From: Devosia rhodophyticola
GTDB taxonomy: Bacteria; Pseudomonadota; Alphaproteobacteria; Rhizobiales; Devosiaceae
Length of the DNA: 64,000 nucleotides
Reading direction: 5' to 3'
Assembly: GCF_028816475.1 (NCBI RefSeq)
Contig: NZ_CP118247.1
Location: 496,001-560,000, forward strand
Shown: positions 19,813 through 29,176 of the stretch, piece by piece
Layout of the letters: each line of letters starts with the position of its first letter
Numbering within the stretch: position 1 is the stretch's first letter
Notes under the pieces: model-generated
Databases searched by the model: none
The model's input: the letters and a program-made list of their open reading frames with translations, nothing else
Told to the model about the DNA's origin: nothing
Translations under genes and position numbers: made by a program

Positions 19813-21186
19813 TTATTCAGCCGATCGGAGCACCCGGACAGGCTTTTGCGCATGCACTTCCTCGGCGACCAGAAAAGCTAACTCCAGCGCCTGACTGGCG
19901 TTGAGGCGTGGGTCGCAATAAGTGTGGTAGCGATCCGACAGGGAAGCTTCCGTCACCGCCGAGACGCCGCCGACACATTCGGTTACATCATCGCCCGTCA
20001 TTTCGATATGGACGCCACCGGCATATGTGCCCATTTCCCGGTGCACGTCGAAAAAGCCTTTCACCTCCGAAAGCACCTTGTCGAACGGGCGAGTCTTGAA
20101 GCCTGTCGAAGCCTTGATGGTGTTGCCATGCATAGGGTCTGAACACCAGACAACGGTACGTCCGGCGCGCTGCACGGTTTCGATCAAGCGCGGCAGATGC
20201 TCTTGGACCTTATCAGCGCCAAAGCGCCCGATCAGAGTTATGCGCCCCGCTTCGTCCTTGGGGTTTAACCGATCCAGCAAACGCAGCAAATCATCATCCT
20301 GCAGCGAGGGACCACATTTGATGCCGATTGGATTGTGAATGCCGGAGAAATATTCAACATGTGCGGCGTCCGGCTGACGGGTGCGATCGCCAATCCAAAG
20401 CATATGACCCGAGGTCGCATACCAGTCATTGGTTATGGAATCGCGCCGGGTCAGTGCCTCCTCATAGCCAAGCAGCAGCGCTTCATGGCTGGTGAAGAAC
20501 CTCGTTTGGCGCAGGGCGGGCGTATTTTCGGGTGTCAGCCCGAGCGCCGCCATGAATTCGATGGCGTCATCAATCTTGCGGGCCAGTTCTTCGTAACGCG
20601 GATACCAGTTGGAGTCCTTGAGGAATCCGACGGTCCACTCGTGAATGCGCGTCAGGTCGGCGTAACCGCCCGAGGCGAAGGCACGAAGCAGGTTGAGCGT
20701 TGCGGCGGACTGCCGATAGGCGTGCAACATCCGATCTGGATCAGGTAGCCGCGCGCTCTCGTTAAACTCGATGGCATTGATAATGTCACCCCGATAGCTG
20801 GGCAGTTCCACGCCATTGACGGTTTCAGTGTCCGACGAGCGTGGTTTGGCGAACTGACCGGCAACGCGCCCAACCTTGACCACCGGCTTGGAGGAACCGT
20901 GGGTTAGAACAACTGCCATTTGAAGGAAAACGCGGAAGAAGTCGCGGATGTGGTCAGCGCCATGTTCGGCAAAGCTTTCCGCACAATCGCCGCCCTGCAG
21001 CAGAAACGCGTCGCCCTTGGCAACAGCGGCGAGCTGCGATTTCAGATCGCGAGCTTCCCCGGCAAACACCAGTGGCGGAAAAGTGGACAGTTGCCGCTCG
21101 GCTTCCTGAAGCGATGCAGCGTCGGGGTAGTTGGGGACCTGCGAGATTGGCCGGTCCCGCCAGCTACCTGGTGTCCATGTGCTCAT
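19813..21186 (-). CDS. Class II DAHP synthase
   Basis: 3-Deoxy-D-arabino-heptulosonate 7-phosphate synthase of the plant-like class II, first step of the shikimate pathway, 457 residues. Recognisable segments: [11 protein letters not shown] with the metal-binding cysteine, [42 protein letters not shown] and [18 protein letters not shown]. The ATG at 21186 (MSTWTPGSW) is preferred to an in-frame GTG four codons upstream. It stands between the HWE kinase and glutathione reductase on the same strand but with gaps over 100 bases, so it is probably its own transcription unit. Confidence 0.95.
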   Translation of the reverse strand: MSTWTPGSWRDRPISQVPNYPDAASLQEAERQLSTFPPLVFAGEARDLKSQLAAVAKGDAFLLQGGDCAESFAEHGADHIRDFFRVFLQMAVVLTHGSSKPVVKVGRVAGQFAKPRSSDTETVNGVELPSYRGDIINAIEFNESARLPDPDRMLHAYRQSAATLNLLRAFASGGYADLTRIHEWTVGFLKDSNWYPRYEELARKIDDAIEFMAALGLTPENTPALRQTRFFTSHEALLLGYEEALTRRDSITNDWYATSGHMLWIGDRTRQPDAAHVEYFSGIHNPIGIKCGPSLQDDDLLRLLDRLNPKDEAGRITLIGRFGADKVQEHLPRLIETVQRAGRTVVWCSDPMHGNTIKASTGFKTRPFDKVLSEVKGFFDVHREMGTYAGGVHIEMTGDDVTECVGGVSAVTEASLSDRYHTYCDPRLNASQALELAFLVAEEVHAQKPVRVLRSAE

Positions 21187-21298
21187 GTCTTTTCTCACTC
21201 AGCCGGGCGGCAAATGCTGGTACCGCGATTGATCTGGCAGGGAGATAGCAAGCTATGCCCAACCTGCCAAGGCACAATTGCCGTTGTCGCCTACGCCG

Positions 21299-22672
21299 TT
21301 AGACCTTCTTGCCATCGCGATAGCTGTAACTTGGTGCCTTGAATGTCACCAGTTCTTCGGCCGCCGACGGATGCAGCGCCATTGCTTTGTCGAAATCGAC
21401 CTTTGTTGCGTTCATAATGAGCGGGATGGCAACCAACTGGATCATTTCTGCCGCTCCCGGCCCCAGAATATGGCAGCCGAGAACCTTTCCGCCATCCGCT
21501 TCGGTGATCAGTTTGAGGATCATGCGATCGGTTTTCGTGGTAAGGGTATTGATCATCGGGCGGAAACGGGAAACGTAGACATCAACGTCGCCGTGGGTTG
21601 CGGCCTCTGCCTCTGTCAGGCCGACAACGCCGAGTTCGGGTTCTGCAAATACCGCCGTCGGGATCCTGGAATGATCCACCGCCATTGGGTTATTGTTGTA
21701 AACGGTCTCAGCGAAATACCAGCCCTCACGGATGGCCACCGGCGTCAGCGCTGCCCGCCCGGTCACATCGCCCACCGCATAAATTGATGGGGTCGATGTC
21801 TGGGAATAGCTATCAACTTTGATATTGCCGACGTCGTCCAATGCCACGCCTGCCGATTCCAACCCCAACCCTTCAACATTGGCCACGCGACCAGTCGCAA
21901 ACATTACCGCCCCATATGGCGCGGTAACACCATCGCTTAGCGCAACCGAAATGTCGTCGCCCTGTTTTTCCAGGGACCGGATGGTGGTTTCGTAGATCAG
22001 CTTTACGCCGCGGTTCTGCAGCCCGGCTTCCAAGCCGCGGCGCATGTCGAGATCAAAGCCGCGCAGGACGCAGTTACCACGGTAAATAAGGGTTGTATCG
22101 ACGCCAAGGCCGGCAAAGACCGTGGCAAATTCAACAGCAATGTAGCCGCCGCCTTCGATCAATATAGAATGGGGCAGCTTTTCCAGATCAAAAACCTCGT
22201 TGGAGGTAATGCCAAGTTCAACACCGGGAATATCTGGCAGTCGCGGATGCCCGCCGGTCGCGACGAGGATGTGCTTGGCCCGCAGTTCTTCGCCCGACTT
22301 GACCAGTTTGACGCTATTGGGTCCGGTTACGACAGCGCGATCGCGGATGATATCGACCCCTGGCGATTCCAGTGCCGAAACATAGGCCGCTTCAAGCCGG
22401 GTTATTTCTTTTTCCTTGTTGGCCACCAATGTTGGCCAGTCAAAGCTTGCGCTAACCTGCCAGCCGAAGCTTTGCGCAACATCGAACATGTCGGCAAAGC
22501 GACTGGCGTAGACGTAAAGTTTCTTGGGAACACAGCCGCGAATGACGCAGGTTCCGCCAACGCGGAACTCTTCGACAATCACAACGTTGGCGCCAAACCC
22601 CGCGGCCATGCGCGCAGCTCTCACCCCGCCTGAGCCCGCACCGATGACGACCAGATCATAATTCTTGCTCAT
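21299..22672 (-). CDS. gor: Glutathione-disulfide reductase
   Basis: NADPH-dependent flavoprotein that reduces GSSG, 457 residues. FAD-binding DLVVIGAGSGGVRAA (6-20), redox pair Cys42/Cys47 in GGTCVIRGCVPKK, NADPH-domain GGGYIAVEFA, second FAD contact SIYAVGDVTGR and the C-terminal catalytic His in MALHPSAAEE are all visible. The Pro-Ser-Ala-Ala-Glu-Glu ending is the glutathione-reductase form rather than mercuric or lipoamide dehydrogenase. Located just downstream of a strong terminator that isolates it from the DUF2059 gene. Confidence 0.95.
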   Translation of the reverse strand: MSKNYDLVVIGAGSGGVRAARMAAGFGANVVIVEEFRVGGTCVIRGCVPKKLYVYASRFADMFDVAQSFGWQVSASFDWPTLVANKEKEITRLEAAYVSALESPGVDIIRDRAVVTGPNSVKLVKSGEELRAKHILVATGGHPRLPDIPGVELGITSNEVFDLEKLPHSILIEGGGYIAVEFATVFAGLGVDTTLIYRGNCVLRGFDLDMRRGLEAGLQNRGVKLIYETTIRSLEKQGDDISVALSDGVTAPYGAVMFATGRVANVEGLGLESAGVALDDVGNIKVDSYSQTSTPSIYAVGDVTGRAALTPVAIREGWYFAETVYNNNPMAVDHSRIPTAVFAEPELGVVGLTEAEAATHGDVDVYVSRFRPMINTLTTKTDRMILKLITEADGGKVLGCHILGPGAAEMIQLVAIPLIMNATKVDFDKAMALHPSAAEELVTFKAPSYSYRDGKKV

Positions 22673-22717
22673 TGGGGCACTCCAGATTGGCGACTACATG
22701 TGGGGTGCGAGTCGCAT

Positions 22718-22745
22718 AAAAAAAGGCCCCGCACAAGCGAGGCCT
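22718..22745 (-). terminator. Intrinsic terminator of the rpiA-DUF2059 unit
   Basis: Nine-base stem (22724-22732 with 22737-22745, one mismatch), 4-base loop, then seven T residues on the minus strand. It starts 22 bases after the DUF2059 stop. Confidence 0.88.
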
Positions 22746-22766
22746 CTGGTCAGCGACTGGCCGCGA

Positions 22767-23294
22767 TTACAAATCGACGCCGTCGGCTTTTAGTTCGGCG
22801 CGAACCTTGGCAAAGAACTCGCGATTGAGATTATTGGTGAATACCTGAAGCACCTGCTGCATGTCGCTATTGACTTCGAAATTGGCCTTTGCCAGCTTTT
22901 CTCCGGTCGGAGAGCTGTAAAAGGCGACAATTTCCTGGAGCTCTTCGATACTGAACCTCAGCGCGTAAATGCGGGCAAATTGATCAAGCAATTCGCCTTT
23001 GCGGCTTTTATATTCCCCCAAGACCTTTTCGATTGCCTTGTTGGTAACATCAGCGAGATCGGGGCTTTGGGAAAGGATTTGCCTGGATGTCTGGATAGCC
23101 GTTTCGACCAATGTGGTCTCATATATTGCGGCGCGATCGGTCAAATCAACATATTCGCGCGCTAGCGCTAGATGATCGGGCGCCACTTCCTGTGCCATTG
23201 TCGGCGCAGCCAGAGCCAGCATGCTCAGACTGAGAACGATAGCTGTAACGGCCCGAAGGCGTTTGACTGCGCTCGTCATCATCGAAAAACCCAT
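22767..23294 (-). CDS. DUF2059 exported protein
   Basis: Small exported protein of 175 residues. A signal peptide (RAVTAIVLSLSMLALAAPTMA, shown only in outline, cut near MAQE) is followed by an all-helical DUF2059 region ending in FYSSPTGEKLAKAN, a motif typical of the family. Function unknown. It begins 27 bases after the rpiA stop on the same strand, a pairing that suggests one transcript, and a strong terminator follows. GGTGGA about 9 bases before the ATG supports this start; later Mets at codons 5 and 6 are alternatives. Confidence 0.85.
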   Translation of the reverse strand: MGFSMMTSAVKRLRAVTAIVLSLSMLALAAPTMAQEVAPDHLALAREYVDLTDRAAIYETTLVETAIQTSRQILSQSPDLADVTNKAIEKVLGEYKSRKGELLDQFARIYALRFSIEELQEIVAFYSSPTGEKLAKANFEVNSDMQQVLQVFTNNLNREFFAKVRAELKADGVDL

Positions 23295-23321
23295 ATTCTT
23301 GATCCACCCGTTGGTCAGCTT

Positions 23322-24014
23322 TTAGTCGTTGAGAGTTCTTACGCCATCTGGGCTTGCGACATAAGCCCTTTTGCACAACCCCAGAAACAGCCCGTGCTGA
23401 ACAACACCGGGTATATTCAGCAACGCCTGTGAAAGCGCTTCTGGCGCGGAAATGCGGCCAAATAAAGCATCAAGAATAAGGTGACCGCCGTCGGTAACAA
23501 AAGGATTGCCTGCACTATTGAGGCGCAAATTAAGCGCGCCCTGCGCCTGATGTTCGACCAGAACCAATTCGAGGGAACGACGCGTTGCCCCAAGGCCGAA
23601 GCGATTCACCTCGACGGGCAGGGGGAAACGGCCCAGCGCTTCGACGACCTTGGAAGAGTCGGCGATCACCACCATGCGGTCAGATGCGGCCGCCACGATC
23701 TTTTCGCGCAACAGCGCCCCGCCCCCACCTTTGATCAAGGACAGGCCGGGACCGATCTCGTCAGCGCCGTCTATTGTAATATCGAGCCGGTCGATGGTTT
23801 CGAGGTCGGTCAGGGGAATGTTGAGGGCCGCAGCCTGATCTGCTGTCGTTTCGGAGGTGGGGACGCACAGGCACTCAAAACCATTTGCGACTCGCTCGCC
23901 GAGCAAATCCACAAAGTGCCTTGCCGTAGAACCAGTCCCAAGACCAATGCGCATGCCCGATCGGACTTCTTCCAAGGCGCAGGCGGCAGCTTGACGCTTT
24001 TCAATCTCGCTCAC
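23322..24014 (-). CDS. rpiA: Ribose-5-phosphate isomerase A
   Basis: Interconverts ribose 5-phosphate and ribulose 5-phosphate in the pentose phosphate pathway, 230 residues. The family signature is clear: [13 protein letters not shown] near residue 24, [19 protein letters not shown] with the catalytic acidic residues, and [16 protein letters not shown] with the catalytic Lys region. Length is normal. First gene of a short unit with the DUF2059 gene; divergent from the L,D-transpeptidase gene across roughly 240 bases, in which I see no clear motif. Confidence 0.95.
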   Translation of the reverse strand: MSEIEKRQAAACALEEVRSGMRIGLGTGSTARHFVDLLGERVANGFECLCVPTSETTADQAAALNIPLTDLETIDRLDITIDGADEIGPGLSLIKGGGGALLREKIVAAASDRMVVIADSSKVVEALGRFPLPVEVNRFGLGATRRSLELVLVEHQAQGALNLRLNSAGNPFVTDGGHLILDALFGRISAPEALSQALLNIPGVVQHGLFLGLCKRAYVASPDGVRTLND

Positions 24015-24257
24015 TTCAGCTCCTCATATGCCATTATGGCATCGTGATGCGGACTGACGCCAGATCTGTCAACCAAGACCAAAGAATGTCTTTTGGAAAA
24101 TTGTAACCTGTCAGCAACACTATTAAGGCGATAGTGCCCGAAGTGTGGCAAAATCACGGCGGCGCTCTGTTCGGCTCCTGCCAAACCGCGTAGTTAACTC
24201 GTAATCTTTTCCCCGACCGGCCGTGTAGTCGGGCACAGTGATGAGGCGTTGCGACAA

Positions 24258-24848
24258 ATGTCTAAAATGAAAACTGCAGCCATCTTATTGGCATCCATAG
24301 CGTTATCGATGACCTTTGTCTCCGAAGCCATGGCGACAAAACGCTACAATGCAGATACCAACACGTTTGAAGAAGTAACCTATGGTGCCCGTACTGGCGG
24401 CAGAAGTGCGATCAAGCGCGAAGTGGTGTCCTATCAATCCAATCAGCGCCCCGGCACCATTATCATCGAAACAGGAGAGCGGCGGCTCTATTTCGTGCTG
24501 GGTGATGGCAAAGCGGTCAAGTATGGCGTCGGTGTTGGCCGCGATGGTTTCCGCTGGTCCGGACAAAACCGGATTTCGCGCAAAGCCGAATGGCCAGGCT
24601 GGACTCCACCGGCGCAGATGCGCAAGCGCGTTCCCGATTTGCCAGCATATATGCCGGGTGGTCCAGACAACCCGTTGGGCGCACGGGCGCTTTATATCGG
24701 TTCGACGCTTTATCGCGTGCACGGCACATCGGAGCCTTGGACAATTGGCCAGGCCGTTTCATCGGGCTGCATCCGCTTGACCAACGAAGATGTGATGGAC
24801 CTTTATGAGCGTGTCAGGGTTGGCGCCAAGGTTATCGTCAACAGGTAG
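24258..24848 (+). CDS. L,D-transpeptidase (YkuD family)
   Basis: Exported peptidoglycan cross-linking or lipoprotein-attaching enzyme, 196 residues from the ATG at 24258. A signal peptide ([20 protein letters not shown]) precedes a single YkuD domain with the catalytic pair His155 ([10 protein letters not shown]) and Cys171 (SSGCIRL). Short YkuD proteins of this form are numerous in Hyphomicrobiales, which use 3-3 cross-links heavily. Monocistronic: a strong terminator begins 24 bases after its stop. Confidence 0.93.
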   Translation: MSKMKTAAILLASIALSMTFVSEAMATKRYNADTNTFEEVTYGARTGGRSAIKREVVSYQSNQRPGTIIIETGERRLYFVLGDGKAVKYGVGVGRDGFRWSGQNRISRKAEWPGWTPPAQMRKRVPDLPAYMPGGPDNPLGARALYIGSTLYRVHGTSEPWTIGQAVSSGCIRLTNEDVMDLYERVRVGAKVIVNR

Positions 24849-24872
24849 TTCTGCCGCAATTTACGGTTTTGA

Positions 24873-24899
24873 GGGGCAGTCTTTTGACTGTCCCTTTTT
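24873..24899 (+). terminator. Intrinsic terminator after the L,D-transpeptidase gene
   Basis: Nine-base stem (24873-24881 with 24886-24894, one wobble), TTTT loop and TTTTT tail on the plus strand, between the transpeptidase gene and moaA. Confidence 0.88.
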
Positions 24900-24943
24900 G
24901 TTTGTGGCTTTCAAAATCTGACAAACGGGACCAAAATAGAGCG

Positions 24944-25978
24944 ATGAGTTTACCCGCGCCTCCCCATTCGCTGCAGCCCAGCAGCCGCCCGCTTATTGAT
25001 AGTTTCGGGCGCCATGTCAGCTATTTGCGCATTTCGGTTACCGATCGATGCGATTTCCGGTGCACCTACTGCATGGCCGAAAACATGAGTTTTTTGCCCA
25101 AGCGTGAGGTTCTCTCTTTTGAAGAGATTGAAACCATTGCCGCGGCATTTGTCGCGCGCGGGGTCACCAAGCTCAGGCTGACGGGCGGCGAACCGCTGGT
25201 GCGGCGGGACATTATTGATCTGGTCAATGCTCTGGGCCGCCACCTCGGAACGGGCGGGTTGAACGAGCTGACCATGACGACCAATGGTAGTCAGTTGGCG
25301 CGCCACGCCCAAGCGCTCGCAGCGGCGGGCATTCGCCGCCTCAATGTTTCGCTTGATACGCTTGATCCTGAAAAATTTCGCGCCATCACGCGCCGGGGCC
25401 GCATTGAAGATGTCCTGGGCGGGATCGAAGCGGCGCGCAAAGCAGGGCTGCAGATAAAAATCAATATGGTGGCGATGCGCGGCACCAATGACGATGAAAT
25501 TGAACCGATGATGGCGTGGGCGCATGCCAAGGGCATGGGTTTGACGCTGATCGAAGGCATGCCGCTGGGTGAGGTTGGAATCGACCGTGTCGACAGCTAC
25601 CTGCCGTTGCGGGAACTTCGCGACCGGCTGGCGCAACGCTATTCGCTCGAAAAACTGGATCGAACAACGGGCGGACCGGCGCGCTACGTAAAGGTCGCTG
25701 AAACGGGCGGAATATTGGGGTTTATTGCCCCGATGAGCCATAATTTTTGTGAAAGTTGCAACCGTGTCCGGCTGACGGCGACAGGGCAGCTATTTCTGTG
25801 TCTTGGGCAGGACGATCAGGTCAATCTGCGCGATGCGTTGCGTGATGGTGGATTGAGCGCTTTGGACGCGACGTTAGATCACGCCATGGTCATCAAACCA
25901 AAGGGCCATGATTTTGTCATTGACCGTAGTGCACCAGCTCCGGCGCTGAACCGACATATGTCAGTGACCGGCGGCTAG
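24944..25978 (+). CDS. moaA: GTP 3',8-cyclase
   Basis: Radical-SAM enzyme for the first step of molybdenum cofactor synthesis, 344 residues. The SAM cluster is Cys36/40/43 in [10 protein letters not shown]; a second cluster binds through [10 protein letters not shown] and LFLCLG near the C terminus; TGGEPLVR and the C-terminal Gly-Gly, needed for activity in this family, are present. Start chosen at the ATG at 24944 because the longer frame would run through the preceding terminator. No other moa gene is adjacent. Its TAG stop shares CTAG with the stop of the convergent VOC gene. Confidence 0.95.
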   Translation: MSLPAPPHSLQPSSRPLIDSFGRHVSYLRISVTDRCDFRCTYCMAENMSFLPKREVLSFEEIETIAAAFVARGVTKLRLTGGEPLVRRDIIDLVNALGRHLGTGGLNELTMTTNGSQLARHAQALAAAGIRRLNVSLDTLDPEKFRAITRRGRIEDVLGGIEAARKAGLQIKINMVAMRGTNDDEIEPMMAWAHAKGMGLTLIEGMPLGEVGIDRVDSYLPLRELRDRLAQRYSLEKLDRTTGGPARYVKVAETGGILGFIAPMSHNFCESCNRVRLTATGQLFLCLGQDDQVNLRDALRDGGLSALDATLDHAMVIKPKGHDFVIDRSAPAPALNRHMSVTGG

Positions 25979-26391
25979 CGGCCCTCGGCGCGTTCTGCCA
26001 ACTCGATCAAGATGCCGTCCGGATCGCGCACGAATGCGACACGTTTGAACATTTCAACATTGTGGGCCAGTCGCGGCGCCTCGACGGGTTCGGCACCAGC
26101 GCTGACAAGCTTTTCGAACATCAAGCCAATGTCATGATAGGCAAAGGTCAGATGGCGCAGGCCAGACTGGTTTGGCGCAACATCGCTGGCGGGGGCAGTC
26201 GGGCCCGTGCGCCCGAATATTTCAAGCATGGCACCGCCAGCATCAAGAAAAACCGTGTCCCCTTGCGCGTTGGGCTTGCGCAGGACCAGTTTAAGCCCAA
26301 GCTGGCCACAATAGAACGCGATGGTTCGATCAATATCTGCGACGGTCATGCCGATATGTTCAAAGCCAATCAGGCCCTGTTCACTTGTCAT
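25975..26391 (-). CDS. VOC-family protein, epimerase/glyoxalase-like
   Basis: Vicinal-oxygen-chelate protein of 138 residues with the four expected metal ligands: His in [10 protein letters not shown], Glu in AMLEIFG, His in LRHLTFAY and Glu in GILIELAE. This resembles methylmalonyl-CoA epimerase and lactoylglutathione lyase, but neither can be chosen from sequence alone. It begins 11 bases inside the end of the Lrp-type regulator gene, so the two are co-transcribed, and it ends in a two-base-offset overlap with the moaA stop (CTAG). Confidence 0.85.
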   Translation of the reverse strand: MTSEQGLIGFEHIGMTVADIDRTIAFYCGQLGLKLVLRKPNAQGDTVFLDAGGAMLEIFGRTGPTAPASDVAPNQSGLRHLTFAYHDIGLMFEKLVSAGAEPVEAPRLAHNVEMFKRVAFVRDPDGILIELAERAEGR

Positions 26392-26866
26392 CGTCGGCGA
26401 CCATGACATATTCCAACGGCAGCGCCGTGGTGTATTTGATCTGCTCCATGGCAAATGACGAACTGACATCGGTCAGGGCAATCTTGGCAATGAGGCGTTT
26501 GTAGAAGGCATCGTAGGCAGCAATATCGGGCACGACAACGCGCAACAGATAGTCGATATCGCCACTCATCCGGTAAAATTCGACGACCTCATTGAAATCC
26601 TCGACGGTGGTCGCAAATTTGCGCAGCCAGCCGTCGCTGTGCTCGTTGGTCTTAACCGAGACAAAAACTGTTACCCCAGCGTTGACCTTTGTGGGCTCGA
26701 GCACGGCAACGCGGCGCTTGATAACACCATCTTCTTCCATTTTCTGGATGCGACGCCAGCATGGGGTTGTCGACAGACCGACCTTGCGACCGATTTCGGC
26801 CACCGGCATGGTTGCGTCTTTCTGCAATAATGTCAGAATCTTGCGATCTATCTTGTCGAGCGCCAC
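26381..26866 (-). CDS. Lrp/AsnC-family transcriptional regulator
   Basis: Feast/famine regulator of 161 residues: N-terminal helix-turn-helix (IDRKILTLLQKDATMPVAE, then STTPCWRRIQKMEEDGVI) and a C-terminal RAM ligand-binding domain (YRMSGDIDYLLRV). I start at GTG 26866 (VALDKIDRKIL), which has AGGA 7 bases upstream and matches the family N terminus; an ATG 30 codons earlier is unlikely. Likely binds an amino acid and controls itself and the overlapping VOC gene (inference). Confidence 0.9.
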   Translation of the reverse strand: MALDKIDRKILTLLQKDATMPVAEIGRKVGLSTTPCWRRIQKMEEDGVIKRRVAVLEPTKVNAGVTVFVSVKTNEHSDGWLRKFATTVEDFNEVVEFYRMSGDIDYLLRVVVPDIAAYDAFYKRLIAKIALTDVSSSFAMEQIKYTTALPLEYVMVADDDK

Positions 26867-27017
26867 TTTAGCATCCTGGAAAATGTGATTGCGTGAATCG
26901 CGTGTATTTTGCCGAATTTTGGCGCGAGACCTAGGACATGTTGCCTGTCGGCGCAATATTCTTGCTAGAACCTACTATGGTGCAACTGGCATGTAAATCA
27001 GGTCCGGCACACGATTT

Positions 27018-27533
27018 TTATCTTGGATGACGATCCCGCCAGGCACGTGGATTTTCAAAGGTTCCGGCCCAAATACCCCTTTTAGCGGCGCGGGCCGATG
27101 ATTGTTCACGATTGTAGCCCTCTGTTGCAACAGCCAACCCCTGCGACACCATGACCGCACCGATATCGCGGCCATCGCTTTGGCAATTGGCGAGAACGCG
27201 ATCGAAGCGGTCCCGGCTGGATTGAGCGCAACTGACCTGCCCAAGCAACAGTGTTTCAAGTTGCTCGCGGGCGCGCTTGCCGCAGGCCCACTGTGCGCCG
27301 CTTGGAGACAGGCAGGTTTGAGCGAGCTCGGGGGAATCGATACCGAGCAACCTCACCCGGTCTGATCCAAAGTGAAAGCTATCGCCATCACTGGCGCGCA
27401 GCTGGCCGGAAAGCCTGTCTGACGGCGGTTCCAGCCGCGCGGCGATCACGGCGAAGGCGACGAGAATCATAACGGCGACCACCGCGCCACGGCGTCCGGA
27501 GAACAGTCGGCTTTTGCGAGAATAGGAAGGCAA
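27018..27533 (-). CDS. Thermonuclease-family (SNase-like) exported nuclease
   Basis: Staphylococcal-nuclease-like protein, 171 residues, with an N-terminal membrane or signal segment (VVAVMILVAFAVIA). Active-site equivalents appear in VRLLGIDSPE (Arg and acidic metal ligand) and DRFDRVLANC (second Arg). Four cysteines in TCLSPSGAQWACG, SCAQSS and ANCQ could form disulfides outside the cytoplasm. The start codon is TTG at 27533; no ATG lies before the hydrophobic segment. Divergent from the following histidine kinase gene. Confidence 0.82.
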   Translation of the reverse strand: MPSYSRKSRLFSGRRGAVVAVMILVAFAVIAARLEPPSDRLSGQLRASDGDSFHFGSDRVRLLGIDSPELAQTCLSPSGAQWACGKRAREQLETLLLGQVSCAQSSRDRFDRVLANCQSDGRDIGAVMVSQGLAVATEGYNREQSSARAAKRGIWAGTFENPRAWRDRHPR

Positions 27534-27616
27534 GATTTCACCGGGCGTTAACTACGAAGTCGCTAAAGTCACAGACGAGCATTGCGAATGTGTTTCTGGT
27601 TCGCCTGATTTAGTAA

Positions 27617-29161
27617 ATGAGTAATAGTGCCATGCCGCAAGAACCGGCGACGTTTGATATTGACGTCCGCGCCCGTATGGGTCGAGAACACAAGGGAAAT
27701 GCGCAAAAAACGGTTTCGGATGCGCGCCAGCGCCTGACGTCCAGTTCAGGCACGCGCGCTTCCTATGATTTCGAACTCATGCAGGAATATGCCGACGCCC
27801 GGTTGACGGGCGCGTTTCCGATTGCGGCGATCGTGGTCATCCTTGCCTGCGTCTCCTCTCTTTGGGTGCCTGCGTTGTTTACCGCACTTTGGGCGGGTGT
27901 GGTGTTGCTCAGTCTGGCTACCGTTGCTTTGATCGCACGCCGCTTTCAGAGAACCAACCCGCAAAAATTCAACGCCAGCCAATGGACCACGACATTTGTA
28001 GTCGCCGAGTGCATCTACGGGCTTACATGGTCGACATTGGCGCTGTTCACGCTGGTGGCCAATCTGGAATCGCTGACAGCGGTGATGTTCGCCATGGTTC
28101 TGGTGTGTATTGCGGCCAATGCCGTTTCGACCCGCTCGCTGCCGCCCGCGACTATTTTCAGCACCCTGCCCGCAACACTGACTGTCAGCGTCAATTTGAT
28201 CGCTTTGGGTGGCACGCTCAATTACACCCTTGCCGGGGTGACAATTTGCGGCGAAATCTTCTTTGTTTATATCGCCCGTCAGATGCATACGGCCGATCTC
28301 GACACCATCACCCACCAATCTGAAAAAGACGCGCTGATCAATGATCTGGAAGAAGCGCGGCAGATGTCGGACGAAGCGCGCCGCCACGCCGAACAGGCCA
28401 ATATTGCCAAGTCGCAGTTCCTGGCGACGATGAGCCACGAACTGCGTACCCCGCTCAATGCGATCATTGGGTTTTCCGAGGTTTTGCAATCGGAACTTCT
28501 GGGGCCGCATCAGGTTGCGCAAGACAAGGAATATGCGGGCGACATTCATAGCAGCGGTCAGCATTTATTGAACCTTATCAACGAATTGCTTGATCTGTCG
28601 CGCATTGAGGCGGGCAAGTATGAGCTAAACGAAGAAGTGGTTTCACTGGTCGAAATCGCTGAAGACTGCCGCCGTATGATGGAACTGCGCGCCAAAGCCA
28701 AAGGCATCGAGTTGATCTACAATGTTGGCAGAAACCTGCCCAGGCTTTGGGGTGACGAACGGGCCATTCGGCAAGTGGTGCTCAATCTCTTGTCGAACGC
28801 CATCAAGTTTACACCGCAATCGGGCAAGGTCATCCTGATTGTTACCCGCAGCGGGGATGGCGGGCAGATGGTCTCGGTCAAGGACAATGGCCCCGGCATT
28901 CCCGATGAGGAAATTGCAACGGTGCTGTCCTCTTTTGGTCAGGGATCGCTGGCGCAAAAGACTGCGGAACAGGGCGCGGGCCTAGGCTTGCCAATTGTTC
29001 AAAAAATCATGGACCTACATCAGGGGCGCTTTGATCTGTTTTCCAAACTGCGCTTTGGGACCGAAGTCATTGCCACCTTCCCGCGCGCCCGCGTTATGGA
29101 TGCACTGGCCCCGGTTGTTGAGCGCAAGCAGAAGCTGGAAATTTATTCTGATGCCAGCTGA
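27617..29161 (+). CDS. Membrane sensor histidine kinase, DivJ/PleC-like
   Basis: Histidine kinase of 514 residues: a long soluble N terminus, five or six membrane helices (about 65-225), a short coiled coil, then HisKA with phosphoacceptor His274 in FLATMSHELRTPLNAIIGFSEV, and a HATPase domain with N-box LLSNAIKF, DNGPGIP and GAGLGLPIV. The HisKA sequence, including GFSEVLQSELLGP, is of the kind found in DivJ, PleC and PdhS, which act on DivK-type receivers in alphaproteobacterial cell-cycle control. That link is by family resemblance only; no DivK gene is nearby. Confidence 0.9.
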   Translation: MSNSAMPQEPATFDIDVRARMGREHKGNAQKTVSDARQRLTSSSGTRASYDFELMQEYADARLTGAFPIAAIVVILACVSSLWVPALFTALWAGVVLLSLATVALIARRFQRTNPQKFNASQWTTTFVVAECIYGLTWSTLALFTLVANLESLTAVMFAMVLVCIAANAVSTRSLPPATIFSTLPATLTVSVNLIALGGTLNYTLAGVTICGEIFFVYIARQMHTADLDTITHQSEKDALINDLEEARQMSDEARRHAEQANIAKSQFLATMSHELRTPLNAIIGFSEVLQSELLGPHQVAQDKEYAGDIHSSGQHLLNLINELLDLSRIEAGKYELNEEVVSLVEIAEDCRRMMELRAKAKGIELIYNVGRNLPRLWGDERAIRQVVLNLLSNAIKFTPQSGKVILIVTRSGDGGQMVSVKDNGPGIPDEEIATVLSSFGQGSLAQKTAEQGAGLGLPIVQKIMDLHQGRFDLFSKLRFGTEVIATFPRARVMDALAPVVERKQKLEIYSDAS

Positions 29162-29176
29162 GGCGCTGCTCGCATT

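Noticed and set aside
24950..25741. A 263-residue minus-strand open frame over moaA
   Set aside because: Antisense shadow of a gene with complete radical-SAM motifs; composition rich in Arg, His, Gln and no family match.
27746..28564. A 272-residue minus-strand open frame over the histidine kinase at 27.6 kb
   Set aside because: Opposite a gene with intact HisKA and HATPase; typical GC-rich antisense frame.
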